Below the pieces are notes generated by a model. It worked only from the letters and a program-made list of their open reading frames with translations. It was not told where the DNA came from and made no database searches. 19,271 bases of DNA from Bacillota bacterium (lineage in GTDB: Bacteria; Bacillota; Clostridia; Peptostreptococcales; Anaerovoracaceae): the NCBI GenBank assembly GCA_029219125.1, contig JAQXSU010000013.1, positions 1-19,271 on the forward strand. The letters run 5' to 3'. Positions 1 to 7,755 of the stretch are shown piece by piece. Each line of letters begins with the position of its first letter. The first letter of the stretch is position 1. Made by a program: the position numbers and the translations under genes.

Positions 1-2
1 GG

Positions 3-3000
3 AAGACAACGGAAGAACCGGTCTATGATGACCAGGCAACCGGTCTTACGCTGATTGCCCAGTGGCAATGGTGTCAGACATTTGTTCCGCAGACCGATGA
101 AGGAGATGGATACCTGAATTCCAAACAAGGCGGCAGTGTTGAAATCACAAGCGCAGCGGATAAGACAGCAGAAGAATCTTCTGAGGGCGTGAAGCGGTAT
201 TATGCAGATGTCAGTGAATTGATTTCTGCAAAAGCATACCCGAAGGATGGATATTATTTTGAAGGCTGGTTTGACGAAAATGACCAGCTGGTGAGCACAA
301 GCTCAGAACTGACCTATGTAGAGACAAAAGAGAGCGTAAACACTTATTACGCCCGATTTGCGAAGAAGTTTGAACAGAGATTTGTACGACAGATTCGTAT
401 AGACGGAGCTTGGGAGAACCTGTCGGATGAAGATTCCTCCGTGCCGCCTCTGGATCATACCGTACTGCACGAAAGCAAGGGGACTGTAGTTAGCTCCACG
501 GCGTCCAACAATGCTGACTATGCCTTTGCGGGCTGGTATGATGTACAGGGAAACCGTGTAGACGACAGCATGCTTTGCAACGGAGACAAAACCATTCGTT
601 ATCCGGTTGATGGGGATGCAGTATATTATGCCAGATTTGAAAAAGCCTATACGGTACAGTTTGCAATGCAGTTTGTCGATCCGGATGGTAATATTACCGA
701 CCTTTCTGCTTCGAATACCTATGGACAGCTCAGCACAACCGTTGTGACCGGAATTCCGGGGGAAAGTGTAAGTGCGAAAATCTATCCGAGTCAGGGATAT
801 CAACTCATTGGCTGGTTTGACGGTCCTGGAAAAGATGCAGTGCAGGTGGAAGAGACAGACCCTTCCGATGCAAGGATTATCACACCGACGATAACAGATC
901 ATGACAATATGGTATATTACGCCAGGCTGACGGCCCGGACGGATACGGTTTACAGAGTACAGCACTATTTTCAGAACTGGAATAATAAGACGGACGGGTC
1001 TTTTACCCTGGTGGACGACCTGAAGTATTCCGGTACGACCGGTGCTGAAGTGACACCGACGGTGACACCGAATCTGTCTAAACCGGGCCGGGAAGGTTAC
1101 AGGTGCATAACAGAAATCAAACCGGGCAGAATTAGAGCAAATGGCGGCTTAATATTCCGTCTGGAATATACCAGAACAGAAACTGCCTTACGATATGATG
1201 CCAATGCGCCGGAAAGCTGCATTGCAGAAGGCACGATTGCAGATACGGCCGGATATGCGGGCTTTTCCGTGGAAGTGGAAGAGAATGCATATACCATCAA
1301 AGGATACCGGTTTAACGGTTGGAACACCGAGCCGGACGGCAGCGGAACAGCATACCTGAGCGGGGATGCGTATCTGCTGGAAGCCGGTGAAGCGGGAAAT
1401 AATCCGAATGTACTTTTCGCCCAGTGGATGCCGGATGACGCAACCCAATACAAGGTGCAGCACATCAAACTGGATAAAAACGGGGAAGAGAAAATCGAAC
1501 CGGAAGAGGCCGTCTATTACGGCGTCACCGGAACAGAGGTACATGCTGTGAAAAAAGAATATGAAGGGTATGTACTGGATGAAGCACGGTCTTCTGCCAC
1601 AAAATCCGGGACTGTAAAGGGTGACGGAAGTCTGACTTTGAAACTCTTTTATGTTCCGCAGGAAACCACTCTGACTTACATGCCGAATGGCGGAATCGGT
1701 GATGCCGTGTCGTCCGTCGGTGTTGTGGATGAAAAACTGAACGTTGCTGACGGTGCAGACTTTTTTTCCAGACCGGGTTACACATTTATCGGCTGGAAAA
1801 CCCTCGACAATGTGTCATACAAGCCGGGGGACGATTATCTGCTGACAGCAGGCGAGGATATTCTGCTGGCGCAGTGGACAGCAAACACAAATACGGTTTA
1901 CAAGGTATATCATTATAAAGTCTCTTCGGACGGGATGAGCAGAATCCTCGTCTCAAGCGAAAAAAAGACAGGAAAAACAGGAACTCCGGTAACTGCAGAG
2001 CCAATCGCAGTTCCGGGATATGAATTAAAGGCAGACTTCAGCCTGAATGGGATGAATAGTAATCCAACAGGCATCATAGCAGGAGACGGATCATTGATTC
2101 TTAACCTGTACTATGTGCCCGCTGCAACAAAGCTGATCTATAATGCAAACGGCGGAGACGGTGCTGACATTTCAATCAGCGGGCGAGGCGGAGAAACGGT
2201 TACGGTGGCAGACAATACGTTTACCCGGCGGGGATATTCCTTTACCTGCTGGAGCACAGCAGATGGAACCATCTATGCTCCGAAAGACAGTCTCACCTTC
2301 GACAGAGATGAAATCATCCTGTATGCCCAGTGGGAAGCGGATAAGGATACACCTTATCGTGTATTGCATTATAAGCTGAATCGGAATGGAGATAATCCGA
2401 AGCTGGAAAAGGAAGAAAGCAAGACGGGTACAACCAATGATACGGCCGAAGCGATTCCGCTGGAGCTCTGCGGATATACTTTGGATTCCCAGAATGAATC
2501 GGCGGTGAAATCCGGCGTGATTCAAGCTGACGGAAGTCTGGTGCTGAAGCTGTACTATGTGCCGAATGCGGCGACCCTGACCTATAAAGCCAACGGCGGA
2601 ACCGGGGAGGATATCACAGAAAACGGATTTGTGGATGAAATGCTGACCGTTCAGCCGGGGACCGCTTTCACAAAATCAGACTATCAGTTTGTGGGATGGA
2701 ACACGGCTGCAGACGGAACCGGCGAGTCTTATAAACCGGGCGACCGATACACGCTGACAGGAGACGAAAATATCCTGTATGCCCAGTGGGAATTGAAACA
2801 GCTTCCACCTGTAATAAACCCGCCTATCGAGAATCCTCCGGCTGATTCGACAGAACCGATAATCCCGGCTGAGCCAGAGATTCCGGAAAAACCGACGCTG
2901 ATTTATGACGGAAACGGCGGAACCGCAGGAAGCAATGGACAAACAATCGTCGATGGAGCCGCTGACGGAGAAAACACAGCTGGAGATAATCCATTTGAAA

Positions 3001-3302
3001 AGGAAGGGTATAAGTTCATCGGCTGGAATACCAAACCGGACGGGACAGGAAAGTTCTATCCGGCAGGAAGCGAAATTCCACTGGAAGACGGCGTAGAGGT
3101 ACTCTATGCACAATGGGTAAGGGTGGATGATATGGATGTCGCGTTAGGAAGCAGAGAAGATTCCGATGCAGAAAAGGAAAGCGGCACACATATTCCAAAA
3201 ACCGGTGATGAATCTCAGCCTGCAGGATGGATTGTACTGATGATTGCAGCAGGAATCGGGCTGCTCCTGCTCGCATTCGGAAAGAGAAGAGATAAAGAAT
3301 AG
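3..3302 (+). CDS. Cell-wall-anchored surface protein with MucBP-like / Listeria-Bacteroides repeats (5' truncated)
   Basis: The frame is open to the left edge, so the true start lies outside; the GTG at 189 is internal because repeat-like sequence (ending LIAQW) continues upstream of it. About 1099 residues are visible. First come divergent repeats ending YYARF or YYARL. Then four long units follow, each pairing a MucBP-like half (Y-[KR]-V-x-H-Y start, LYYVP end) with a Listeria-Bacteroides (Flg_new, InlB B-repeat) half containing NGG, GYxFxGW and AQW. A Pro/Glu-rich spacer (about 2803-2894) precedes one last half unit (2895-3118). The C-terminus carries the sorting signal IPKTG (3192-3206), a hydrophobic segment and a KRR tail, so a sortase should anchor it to the wall. 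The ligand cannot be told; an adhesin or matrix role is inferred from family knowledge. A terminator follows. No frameshift was seen. Confidence 0.9.
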   Translation, partial: KTTEEPVYDDQATGLTLIAQWQWCQTFVPQTDEGDGYLNSKQGGSVEITSAADKTAEESSEGVKRYYADVSELISAKAYPKDGYYFEGWFDENDQLVSTSSELTYVETKESVNTYYARFAKKFEQRFVRQIRIDGAWENLSDEDSSVPPLDHTVLHESKGTVVSSTASNNADYAFAGWYDVQGNRVDDSMLCNGDKTIRYPVDGDAVYYARFEKAYTVQFAMQFVDPDGNITDLSASNTYGQLSTTVVTGIPGESVSAKIYPSQGYQLIGWFDGPGKDAVQVEETDPSDARIITPTITDHDNMVYYARLTARTDTVYRVQHYFQNWNNKTDGSFTLVDDLKYSGTTGAEVTPTVTPNLSKPGREGYRCITEIKPGRIRANGGLIFRLEYTRTETALRYDANAPESCIAEGTIADTAGYAGFSVEVEENAYTIKGYRFNGWNTEPDGSGTAYLSGDAYLLEAGEAGNNPNVLFAQWMPDDATQYKVQHIKLDKNGEEKIEPEEAVYYGVTGTEVHAVKKEYEGYVLDEARSSATKSGTVKGDGSLTLKLFYVPQETTLTYMPNGGIGDAVSSVGVVDEKLNVADGADFFSRPGYTFIGWKTLDNVSYKPGDDYLLTAGEDILLAQWTANTNTVYKVYHYKVSSDGMSRILVSSEKKTGKTGTPVTAEPIAVPGYELKADFSLNGMNSNPTGIIAGDGSLILNLYYVPAATKLIYNANGGDGADISISGRGGETVTVADNTFTRRGYSFTCWSTADGTIYAPKDSLTFDRDEIILYAQWEADKDTPYRVLHYKLNRNGDNPKLEKEESKTGTTNDTAEAIPLELCGYTLDSQNESAVKSGVIQADGSLVLKLYYVPNAATLTYKANGGTGEDITENGFVDEMLTVQPGTAFTKSDYQFVGWNTAADGTGESYKPGDRYTLTGDENILYAQWELKQLPPVINPPIENPPADSTEPIIPAEPEIPEKPTLIYDGNGGTAGSNGQTIVDGAADGENTAGDNPFEKEGYKFIGWNTKPDGTGKFYPAGSEIPLEDGVEVLYAQWVRVDDMDVALGSREDSDAEKESGTHIPKTGDESQPAGWIVLMIAAGIGLLLLAFGKRRDKE
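951..2798 (+). repeat. Four tandem protein-level repeat units of about 150 residues
   Basis: Units begin at 951, 1449, 1899 and 2355 (166, 150, 152 and about 148 codons). Each starts with a Y-[KR]-V motif, passes a GD/ADGSL-x-L strand and a YVP motif, then an NGG turn, and ends in AQW. The first unit is the most divergent, lacking the YVP motif and carrying a longer insertion. DNA identity between units is low, so these are old duplications held at protein level rather than recent copies. Confidence 0.85.
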
Positions 3303-3359
3303 ATAAAGAATAGAGAAAGCAGATTGTCTGAATTACCACACGGCAACGGACAAAAAGAT

Positions 3360-3405
3360 AGCACATCAAGATGACCGGAATGGCTGCCTGATGTGCTGTT
3401 TTTTT
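3360..3405. terminator. Bidirectional intrinsic terminator between convergent genes
   Basis: Perfect 9-bp stem: AGCACATCA (3360-3368) with TGATGTGCT (3389-3397), followed on the plus strand by a G and seven T (3399-3405). On the minus strand the stem is followed by a T-rich tract (A-run at 3352-3356). The stop codon of the convergent peptidase (3404-3406) lies in the plus-strand T tract, so the hairpin serves both genes. Confidence 0.85.
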
Positions 3406-4438
3406 ATCCAACGGAGCCGCAGGCTCTGTCCGAAACAGAAAGACAGGAACCCCAGCTCTGTGCAGAACGCACTGCATCCAGTATGGCTTCCTGTGCAGCA
3501 CGGGCAGCCAGAATGCCCACTGCATCCTGCGAGGCGGAAACTTCGCCGGAAGCCATGGCGAAAACAGTGTCTCCGTCGTAGATGGAGTGGGCCGGATAAA
3601 CAGTGCGTGCAATGGCATTGTGTCCCTGAGATGCCAGACGGGTGACCTGGGTTTTCGTGAGATCTGCATTGGTCAGAATGACGCCGATGACTGTATTACC
3701 GTCGCCTTCCGTCCGATCCGGTCGGGCGCTGAAAAGATCTTTTTCGGTCTCGGCGGTCTGCAGAATCAGTTCCTCACTTCCCGCAAAATCCATGCTCCCG
3801 GCCTTTCTCGCACCGGCGAGGATCTGACCGTTTTCCACCACGTCACCGACACAGTTGACGGCGAAGATCGCCGCGGCATAGAGCCTGCCGTAACGAAACG
3901 CCGCACTGCCCAATCCGCCTTTCATGGCGTTTTCCAGTCCGTTCCGCTTTCCTACTGTAGCACCGGTTCCCGCACCGTAGTTGCCGCTGTGAAAGGGCTG
4001 ACGGAGAAACGCTGCTTCTCCTGCTGCCCGGCCCATGGCTGCATCGGGGCGAATTCGATAATCTCCGCATTTCAGGTCAAAGAGGACGGCGCAGCAGACA
4101 TTGGGAACCACTGTAACACCCACATCACGGCCTATGCCTTTTTCCTCCAGCAGCTGCATCAGACCCCCGGCGGCATCCAGACCGTAAGCGCTGCCGCCGG
4201 AAAGCAGAATGCCGTGTACTGCTTCCCTGTTGCATATTGGATTGAGTGCATCAGTATCCCGGGTCCCCGGGGAACCTCCCCGCACGTCCACACCGCAGAC
4301 TGCACCCTTTGGCGCGATCACTGCAGTGCATCCTGTCATCGCCGTAAGGTTCTGGGCATTGCCGGTCAGGAACGTACTGCGGAATCCGTCATCTTCATCT
4401 GCCAGCTGCGCCAGCGTCAGGCACTGTATTTCAGTCAT
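3404..4438 (-). CDS. P1-family (S58) self-processing peptidase/amidase, NylC/DmpA type
   Basis: 344 residues with the layout of the Peptidase_S58 family, Ntn-fold enzymes that cut themselves into two chains and expose an N-terminal nucleophile. Family landmarks: the TGCTAVI-x-P start, GVDVRGGSPGTR (residues 49-60), SGGSAYGLDAA (80-90), and GAGTGATVGK (155-164). The likely cut site is Asn248-Thr249 in GDGNTVIGV, followed by TNADLTK. An Asn/Thr site resembles NylC-type hydrolases rather than DmpA, which uses Gly/Ser. The substrate is unknown; beta-amino-terminal peptides or cyclic/oligomeric amides are known for relatives. No signal peptide, so cytoplasmic. Start at ATG 4438 is set by the GGAGGT at 4444-4449. 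Transcribed alone from a perfect consensus promoter. Confidence 0.88.
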   Translation of the reverse strand: MTEIQCLTLAQLADEDDGFRSTFLTGNAQNLTAMTGCTAVIAPKGAVCGVDVRGGSPGTRDTDALNPICNREAVHGILLSGGSAYGLDAAGGLMQLLEEKGIGRDVGVTVVPNVCCAVLFDLKCGDYRIRPDAAMGRAAGEAAFLRQPFHSGNYGAGTGATVGKRNGLENAMKGGLGSAAFRYGRLYAAAIFAVNCVGDVVENGQILAGARKAGSMDFAGSEELILQTAETEKDLFSARPDRTEGDGNTVIGVILTNADLTKTQVTRLASQGHNAIARTVYPAHSIYDGDTVFAMASGEVSASQDAVGILAARAAQEAILDAVRSAQSWGSCLSVSDRACGSVG

Positions 4439-4483
4439 GATTTACCTCCGATAAAAGTATAAAAGATATGGAAATTACAGATT

Positions 4484-4512
4484 ATTATAGGTGGAGAAGC
4501 AGGGAATGTCAA
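4484..4512 (-). promoter_or_regulatory. Sigma-A promoter of the P1-family peptidase
   Basis: On the minus strand, TTGACA (4512-4507), a 17-base spacer and TATAAT (4489-4484): a full consensus match to both hexamers with ideal spacing. It lies about 45 bases upstream of the peptidase ATG. Its -35 box lies eight bases from that of the divergent asnS promoter. Confidence 0.85.
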
Positions 4513-4520
4513 TATTCATG

Positions 4521-4550
4521 TTGACTTCCGGACGGCGGGTACACTATAAT
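4521..4550 (+). promoter_or_regulatory. Sigma-A promoter of asnS
   Basis: TTGACT (4521-4526), 18-base spacer, TATAAT (4545-4550). Predicted transcription start near 4557, giving a leader of about 75 bases. The leader holds a possible hairpin: TTTCCGG at 4565-4571 with CCGGAAA at 4597-4603. It is too short for a T-box, and no T-box core was seen. Confidence 0.8.
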
Positions 4551-4632
4551 AAAAGGTACGGGAGTTTCCGGTTCGGAGCCCGAGGGGAAAAGCCGGCCGG
4601 AAAACAAAAAGCGAAAAAGAGGAAGAGTAGAG

Positions 4633-6027
4633 ATGAAAGAAATTTTGTTAAGAGAGCTGTTCAGAAATGCAGCAGAGTATGCGGATCAGGAGGTTCTCAT
4701 TCAGGGCTGGGTCAGAAACAACCGCAGCTCCAATAAGTTCGGCTTCATCGAGCTGAACGACGGAAGCTTCTTCAAGTCTGTACAGGTGGTATATGAAGAA
4801 GAGTTCCTCGATAATTTCGAAGAGATCAGCAAGGCGTATGTGGCCACTGCACTGGCTGTAAAGGGTATCGTGGTTCTGACGCCGCAGGCGAAGCAGCCGT
4901 TTGAGATCAAAGCCAGAGAGATTACGGTGGAGGCAACCTCTACGCCGGATTATCCGCTGCAGCCAAAGCGCCATTCCATGGAGTTCCTGCGGGAGATCGC
5001 ACATTTAAGACCGAGAAGCAATACCTTCGCGGCGGTATTCCGTGTTCGTTCCCTGGTGGCCTATGCCATCCATAAGTTCTTCCAGGAACAGAACTTCGTC
5101 TATGTGCATACTCCGATCATCACAGGCAGTGACTGTGAAGGCGCCGGTGAAATGTTCCGTATCACCACCCTGCCGCTGGAAGATCTGCCGCGGACAGAAG
5201 ACGGAAACATCGATTACAGCCAGGACTTCTTCGGCAAGGAGACCAATCTGACCGTCAGCGGACAGCTGGAAGCAGAGACATTTGCACTGGCATTCCGGAA
5301 CATCTATACCTTCGGACCGACCTTCCGTGCGGAAAATTCCAACACGGCACGGCATGCTTCCGAATTCTGGATGATCGAGCCGGAAATGGCATTTGCAGAT
5401 CTGGCACGGAACATGGAAGTGGCAGAAGCCATGATCAAATATATCATCAACTATGTGCTGGAGAATGCGCCGGAAGAGATGCAGTTCTTCAACAGCTTCG
5501 TGGACAAGGGTCTGCTGGACCGTCTGAACCACATCGTAAACTCTGACTTTGGCCGTGTGACCTATACAGAGGCAGTGGATCTGCTGCTGAAGTCCGGCAA
5601 GGAGTTCCAGTATCCTGTGGCATGGGGCATCGATCTGCAAACGGAGCATGAGCGTTACCTGACCGAAGAAATCTTCAAGAAGCCGGTCTTTGTTACCGAC
5701 TATCCGAAGGATATCAAGGCCTTCTACATGCGTCTCAACGACGACGGAAAGACGGTTGCTGCCTGCGACCTGCTGGTACCGGGCGTCGGCGAAATCATCG
5801 GCGGTTCCCAGAGAGAAGAACGCTATGACGTGCTGACGGCACGGATGGCAGAGCTGGGTCTGAAGGAAGAGGACTACTGGTGGTATCTGGACCTGAGAAA
5901 GTATGGCGGCGTGAAGCATTCCGGCTACGGCCTGGGCTTCGAACGAATCATCATGTACATCACCGGCATGAGCAACATCCGTGACGTACTGCCGTTCCCG
6001 AGAACGCCGAAGACTGCGGAATTCTAG
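4633..6027 (+). CDS. asnS: Asparaginyl-tRNA synthetase
   Basis: 464 residues, normal length for bacterial AsnRS (class IIb). It charges tRNA-Asn with asparagine in the cytoplasm. The N-terminal OB-fold anticodon-binding domain (about 1-105) contains LIQGWVRNNR. The catalytic core shows class II motif 2 as FGPTFRAENS followed by RH-x-SEF (residues 227-245), and motif 3 as GYGLGFERII (431-440). The ending FPRTP (455-459) distinguishes AsnRS from AspRS. ATG 4633 follows an AGAGGAAG-type ribosome site. Having its own promoter and a short leader, it appears not to be under T-box control, unlike many Firmicute aminoacyl-tRNA synthetase genes. A strong hairpin follows the stop codon. Confidence 0.97.
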   Translation: MKEILLRELFRNAAEYADQEVLIQGWVRNNRSSNKFGFIELNDGSFFKSVQVVYEEEFLDNFEEISKAYVATALAVKGIVVLTPQAKQPFEIKAREITVEATSTPDYPLQPKRHSMEFLREIAHLRPRSNTFAAVFRVRSLVAYAIHKFFQEQNFVYVHTPIITGSDCEGAGEMFRITTLPLEDLPRTEDGNIDYSQDFFGKETNLTVSGQLEAETFALAFRNIYTFGPTFRAENSNTARHASEFWMIEPEMAFADLARNMEVAEAMIKYIINYVLENAPEEMQFFNSFVDKGLLDRLNHIVNSDFGRVTYTEAVDLLLKSGKEFQYPVAWGIDLQTEHERYLTEEIFKKPVFVTDYPKDIKAFYMRLNDDGKTVAACDLLVPGVGEIIGGSQREERYDVLTARMAELGLKEEDYWWYLDLRKYGGVKHSGYGLGFERIIMYITGMSNIRDVLPFPRTPKTAEF

Positions 6028-6042
6028 GAAAATGAAAAAAAT

Positions 6043-6098
6043 AAAACCTCCTGCCCCAGACGAGTGAAGGCTGCAAGGCTGAACGGCAGGAGGTTTTT
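6043..6098 (+). terminator. Intrinsic terminator (possible attenuator) between asnS and the ABC-F gene
   Basis: Perfect 13-bp stem: AAAACCTCCTGCC (6043-6055) with GGCAGGAGGTTTT (6085-6097), with one further T (6098) after it. The loop is 29 bases. The T tract is mostly inside the stem, and the left A run makes it able to act on the other strand too. No clear promoter lies between it and the next gene, so read-through from asnS probably feeds the ABC-F gene. Confidence 0.75.
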
Positions 6099-6127
6099 GC
6101 GATAAGAGAGAAAAGGAGTATTTGAAA

Positions 6128-7714
6128 TTGATTACAGTTACAAATGTCAGTCTGAACTTCAGCGGCCAGTATCTGTTTAAGGATGTAGACCTGAAGTTTA
6201 CCGCAGGAAACTGCTACGGCATCATCGGTGCCAACGGTGCAGGAAAGTCCACTTTCCTGCGTATTCTGTCCGGCGACCTGGAACCATCCACCGGTAATGT
6301 ATCCATCAAGCCGCACACCCGTATGTCCGTGCTGAAGCAGGACCACTTCGCATTTGACGAATTTACCGTTCTGGATACCGTAATCCAGGGCAATGCCCGC
6401 CTGTACCAGGTAATGCAGGAAAAGGACGCAATCTATATGAAGGAAGAATTCACCGATGAAGACGGGATCCGTGCAGCGGAACTGGAAGGGGAATTCGCAG
6501 AAATGGACGGCTGGGAAGCGGAATCCAACGTAAGCCGCCTGATCCAGGGTCTGGGTCTGTCCGAAGATATTTTATATATGCCTATGAGCAGCCTGACCGC
6601 CAAGGAAAAGGTTAAGGTTCTGCTGGCACAGGCACTGTTCGGAAATCCTGACATCGTATTGCTGGACGAACCAACCAACCACCTGGACGTAAAGGCTATC
6701 GACTGGCTGGAAGACTTCCTGATGGAATACCCTGGTACTGTACTGGTAGTATCCCATGACCGTCACTTCCTCAACGCAGTCTGCACCTCCATCGTGGACG
6801 TAGACTACGGTAAGATCAAGATGTACGTAGGTAACTACGAATTCTGGTACGAATCTTCCCAGATGATTCAGAAGATGATCCGCGACCAGAACAAGAAGAA
6901 CGAAGAAAAGATTAAGGAACTGCAGGCCTTCATTCAGCGATTCAGCGCCAACAAGTCCAAGTCCAAGCAGGCAACTTCCAGACGTAAGCTCTTGGATAAG
7001 CTGACTGTAGAAGAAATGCCGGCATCTTCCAGAAGATATCCGTTCGTAGGATTCAACATGGACCGAGAAGCAGGCAAGGAAATCCTGACTGTAGAAGGTA
7101 TCTCCAAGACTATCGACGGCGTGAAGGTTCTGGATAACGTTTCCTTCCGTGTAAACAAGGACGATAAGATTGCCTTCGTAGGCGAAAACGAAATCGCCAA
7201 CACCACCCTGTTTAAGATTCTCATGGGCGAAATGGAACCGGACGAAGGTTCCTTCAAGTGGGGTGTCACCATCACCACTTCCTACCTGCCGCTGGACAAC
7301 TCCGAATTCTTCAACGGCTGCAAGATGAACCTGGTGGAATGGCTGGGCCAGTACACCCGCGAAACCACAGAATCCTTCATGAGAGGGTTCCTTGGCAGAA
7401 TGCTTTTCTCCGGCGACGACGTATACAAGGAAGTACAGGTGCTGTCCGGTGGTGAAAAGGTTCGCTGCATGCTGTCCCGCATGATGCTCTTCGGCTCCAA
7501 CGTACTGATTATGGACCAGCCGACCAACCATCTGGACCTGGAATCCATCACTGCAGTCAACGACGGCCTGATTGCCTTCAAGGGCAACGTGCTGTTTGCG
7601 TCCCACGACCATGAATTCATTCAGACCGTGGCAAACCGAATTATGGAAATCAGTGCTGACGGCAAGCTCACCGACCGTCTGTGCACCTATGATGAATATA
7701 TCGGCGAGGCGTAA
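6128..7714 (+). CDS. ABC-F family ATPase (YkpA/YbiT-like) with one degenerate ATP site
   Basis: 528 residues, two ABC domains joined by a charged linker (about 240-305), no membrane segments: a cytoplasmic ABC-F protein. Family members bind the ribosomal E site and tune translation or resistance. Domain 1 has Walker A GANGAGKST (34-42), Walker B with DE at 180-181 and switch His210; domain 2 has signature LSGGE (439-443) and switch His493. Three elements are altered: domain 1 signature is LTAKE (156-160), domain 2 Walker A is GENEIANTT with Asn358 replacing the Lys, and Gln464 replaces the catalytic Glu (DQPTNHLD). TTG 6128 is preferred: AAGGAG (6113-6118) is nine bases upstream and MITVTNVSL fits the family; an in-frame TTG at 6122 is too close to it. 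Probably co-transcribed with the next gene, 41 bases away. Confidence 0.92.
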   Translation: MITVTNVSLNFSGQYLFKDVDLKFTAGNCYGIIGANGAGKSTFLRILSGDLEPSTGNVSIKPHTRMSVLKQDHFAFDEFTVLDTVIQGNARLYQVMQEKDAIYMKEEFTDEDGIRAAELEGEFAEMDGWEAESNVSRLIQGLGLSEDILYMPMSSLTAKEKVKVLLAQALFGNPDIVLLDEPTNHLDVKAIDWLEDFLMEYPGTVLVVSHDRHFLNAVCTSIVDVDYGKIKMYVGNYEFWYESSQMIQKMIRDQNKKNEEKIKELQAFIQRFSANKSKSKQATSRRKLLDKLTVEEMPASSRRYPFVGFNMDREAGKEILTVEGISKTIDGVKVLDNVSFRVNKDDKIAFVGENEIANTTLFKILMGEMEPDEGSFKWGVTITTSYLPLDNSEFFNGCKMNLVEWLGQYTRETTESFMRGFLGRMLFSGDDVYKEVQVLSGGEKVRCMLSRMMLFGSNVLIMDQPTNHLDLESITAVNDGLIAFKGNVLFASHDHEFIQTVANRIMEISADGKLTDRLCTYDEYIGEA

Positions 7715-7755
7715 TTATAACCTGTAAACGCATAAATTTCGCGAGGAGGCAGAAG

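Noticed and set aside
951..2798. CRISPR-like or recent DNA repeats
   Set aside because: The periodicity is at protein level with divergent DNA; there are no short identical direct repeats with unique spacers.
3587..4462. Plus-strand open frame (291 codons) opposite the P1-family peptidase
   Set aside because: The minus strand carries the full peptidase family pattern with a consensus promoter and ribosome site; the plus frame has neither.
4551..4632. T-box riboswitch in front of asnS
   Set aside because: The leader from the predicted start is only about 75 bases, and no T-box core or terminator/antiterminator pair is visible.
6572..7612. Minus-strand open frame (346 codons) opposite the ABC-F gene
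   Set aside because: Shadow frame; no domain, and the plus strand encodes intact ABC motifs.
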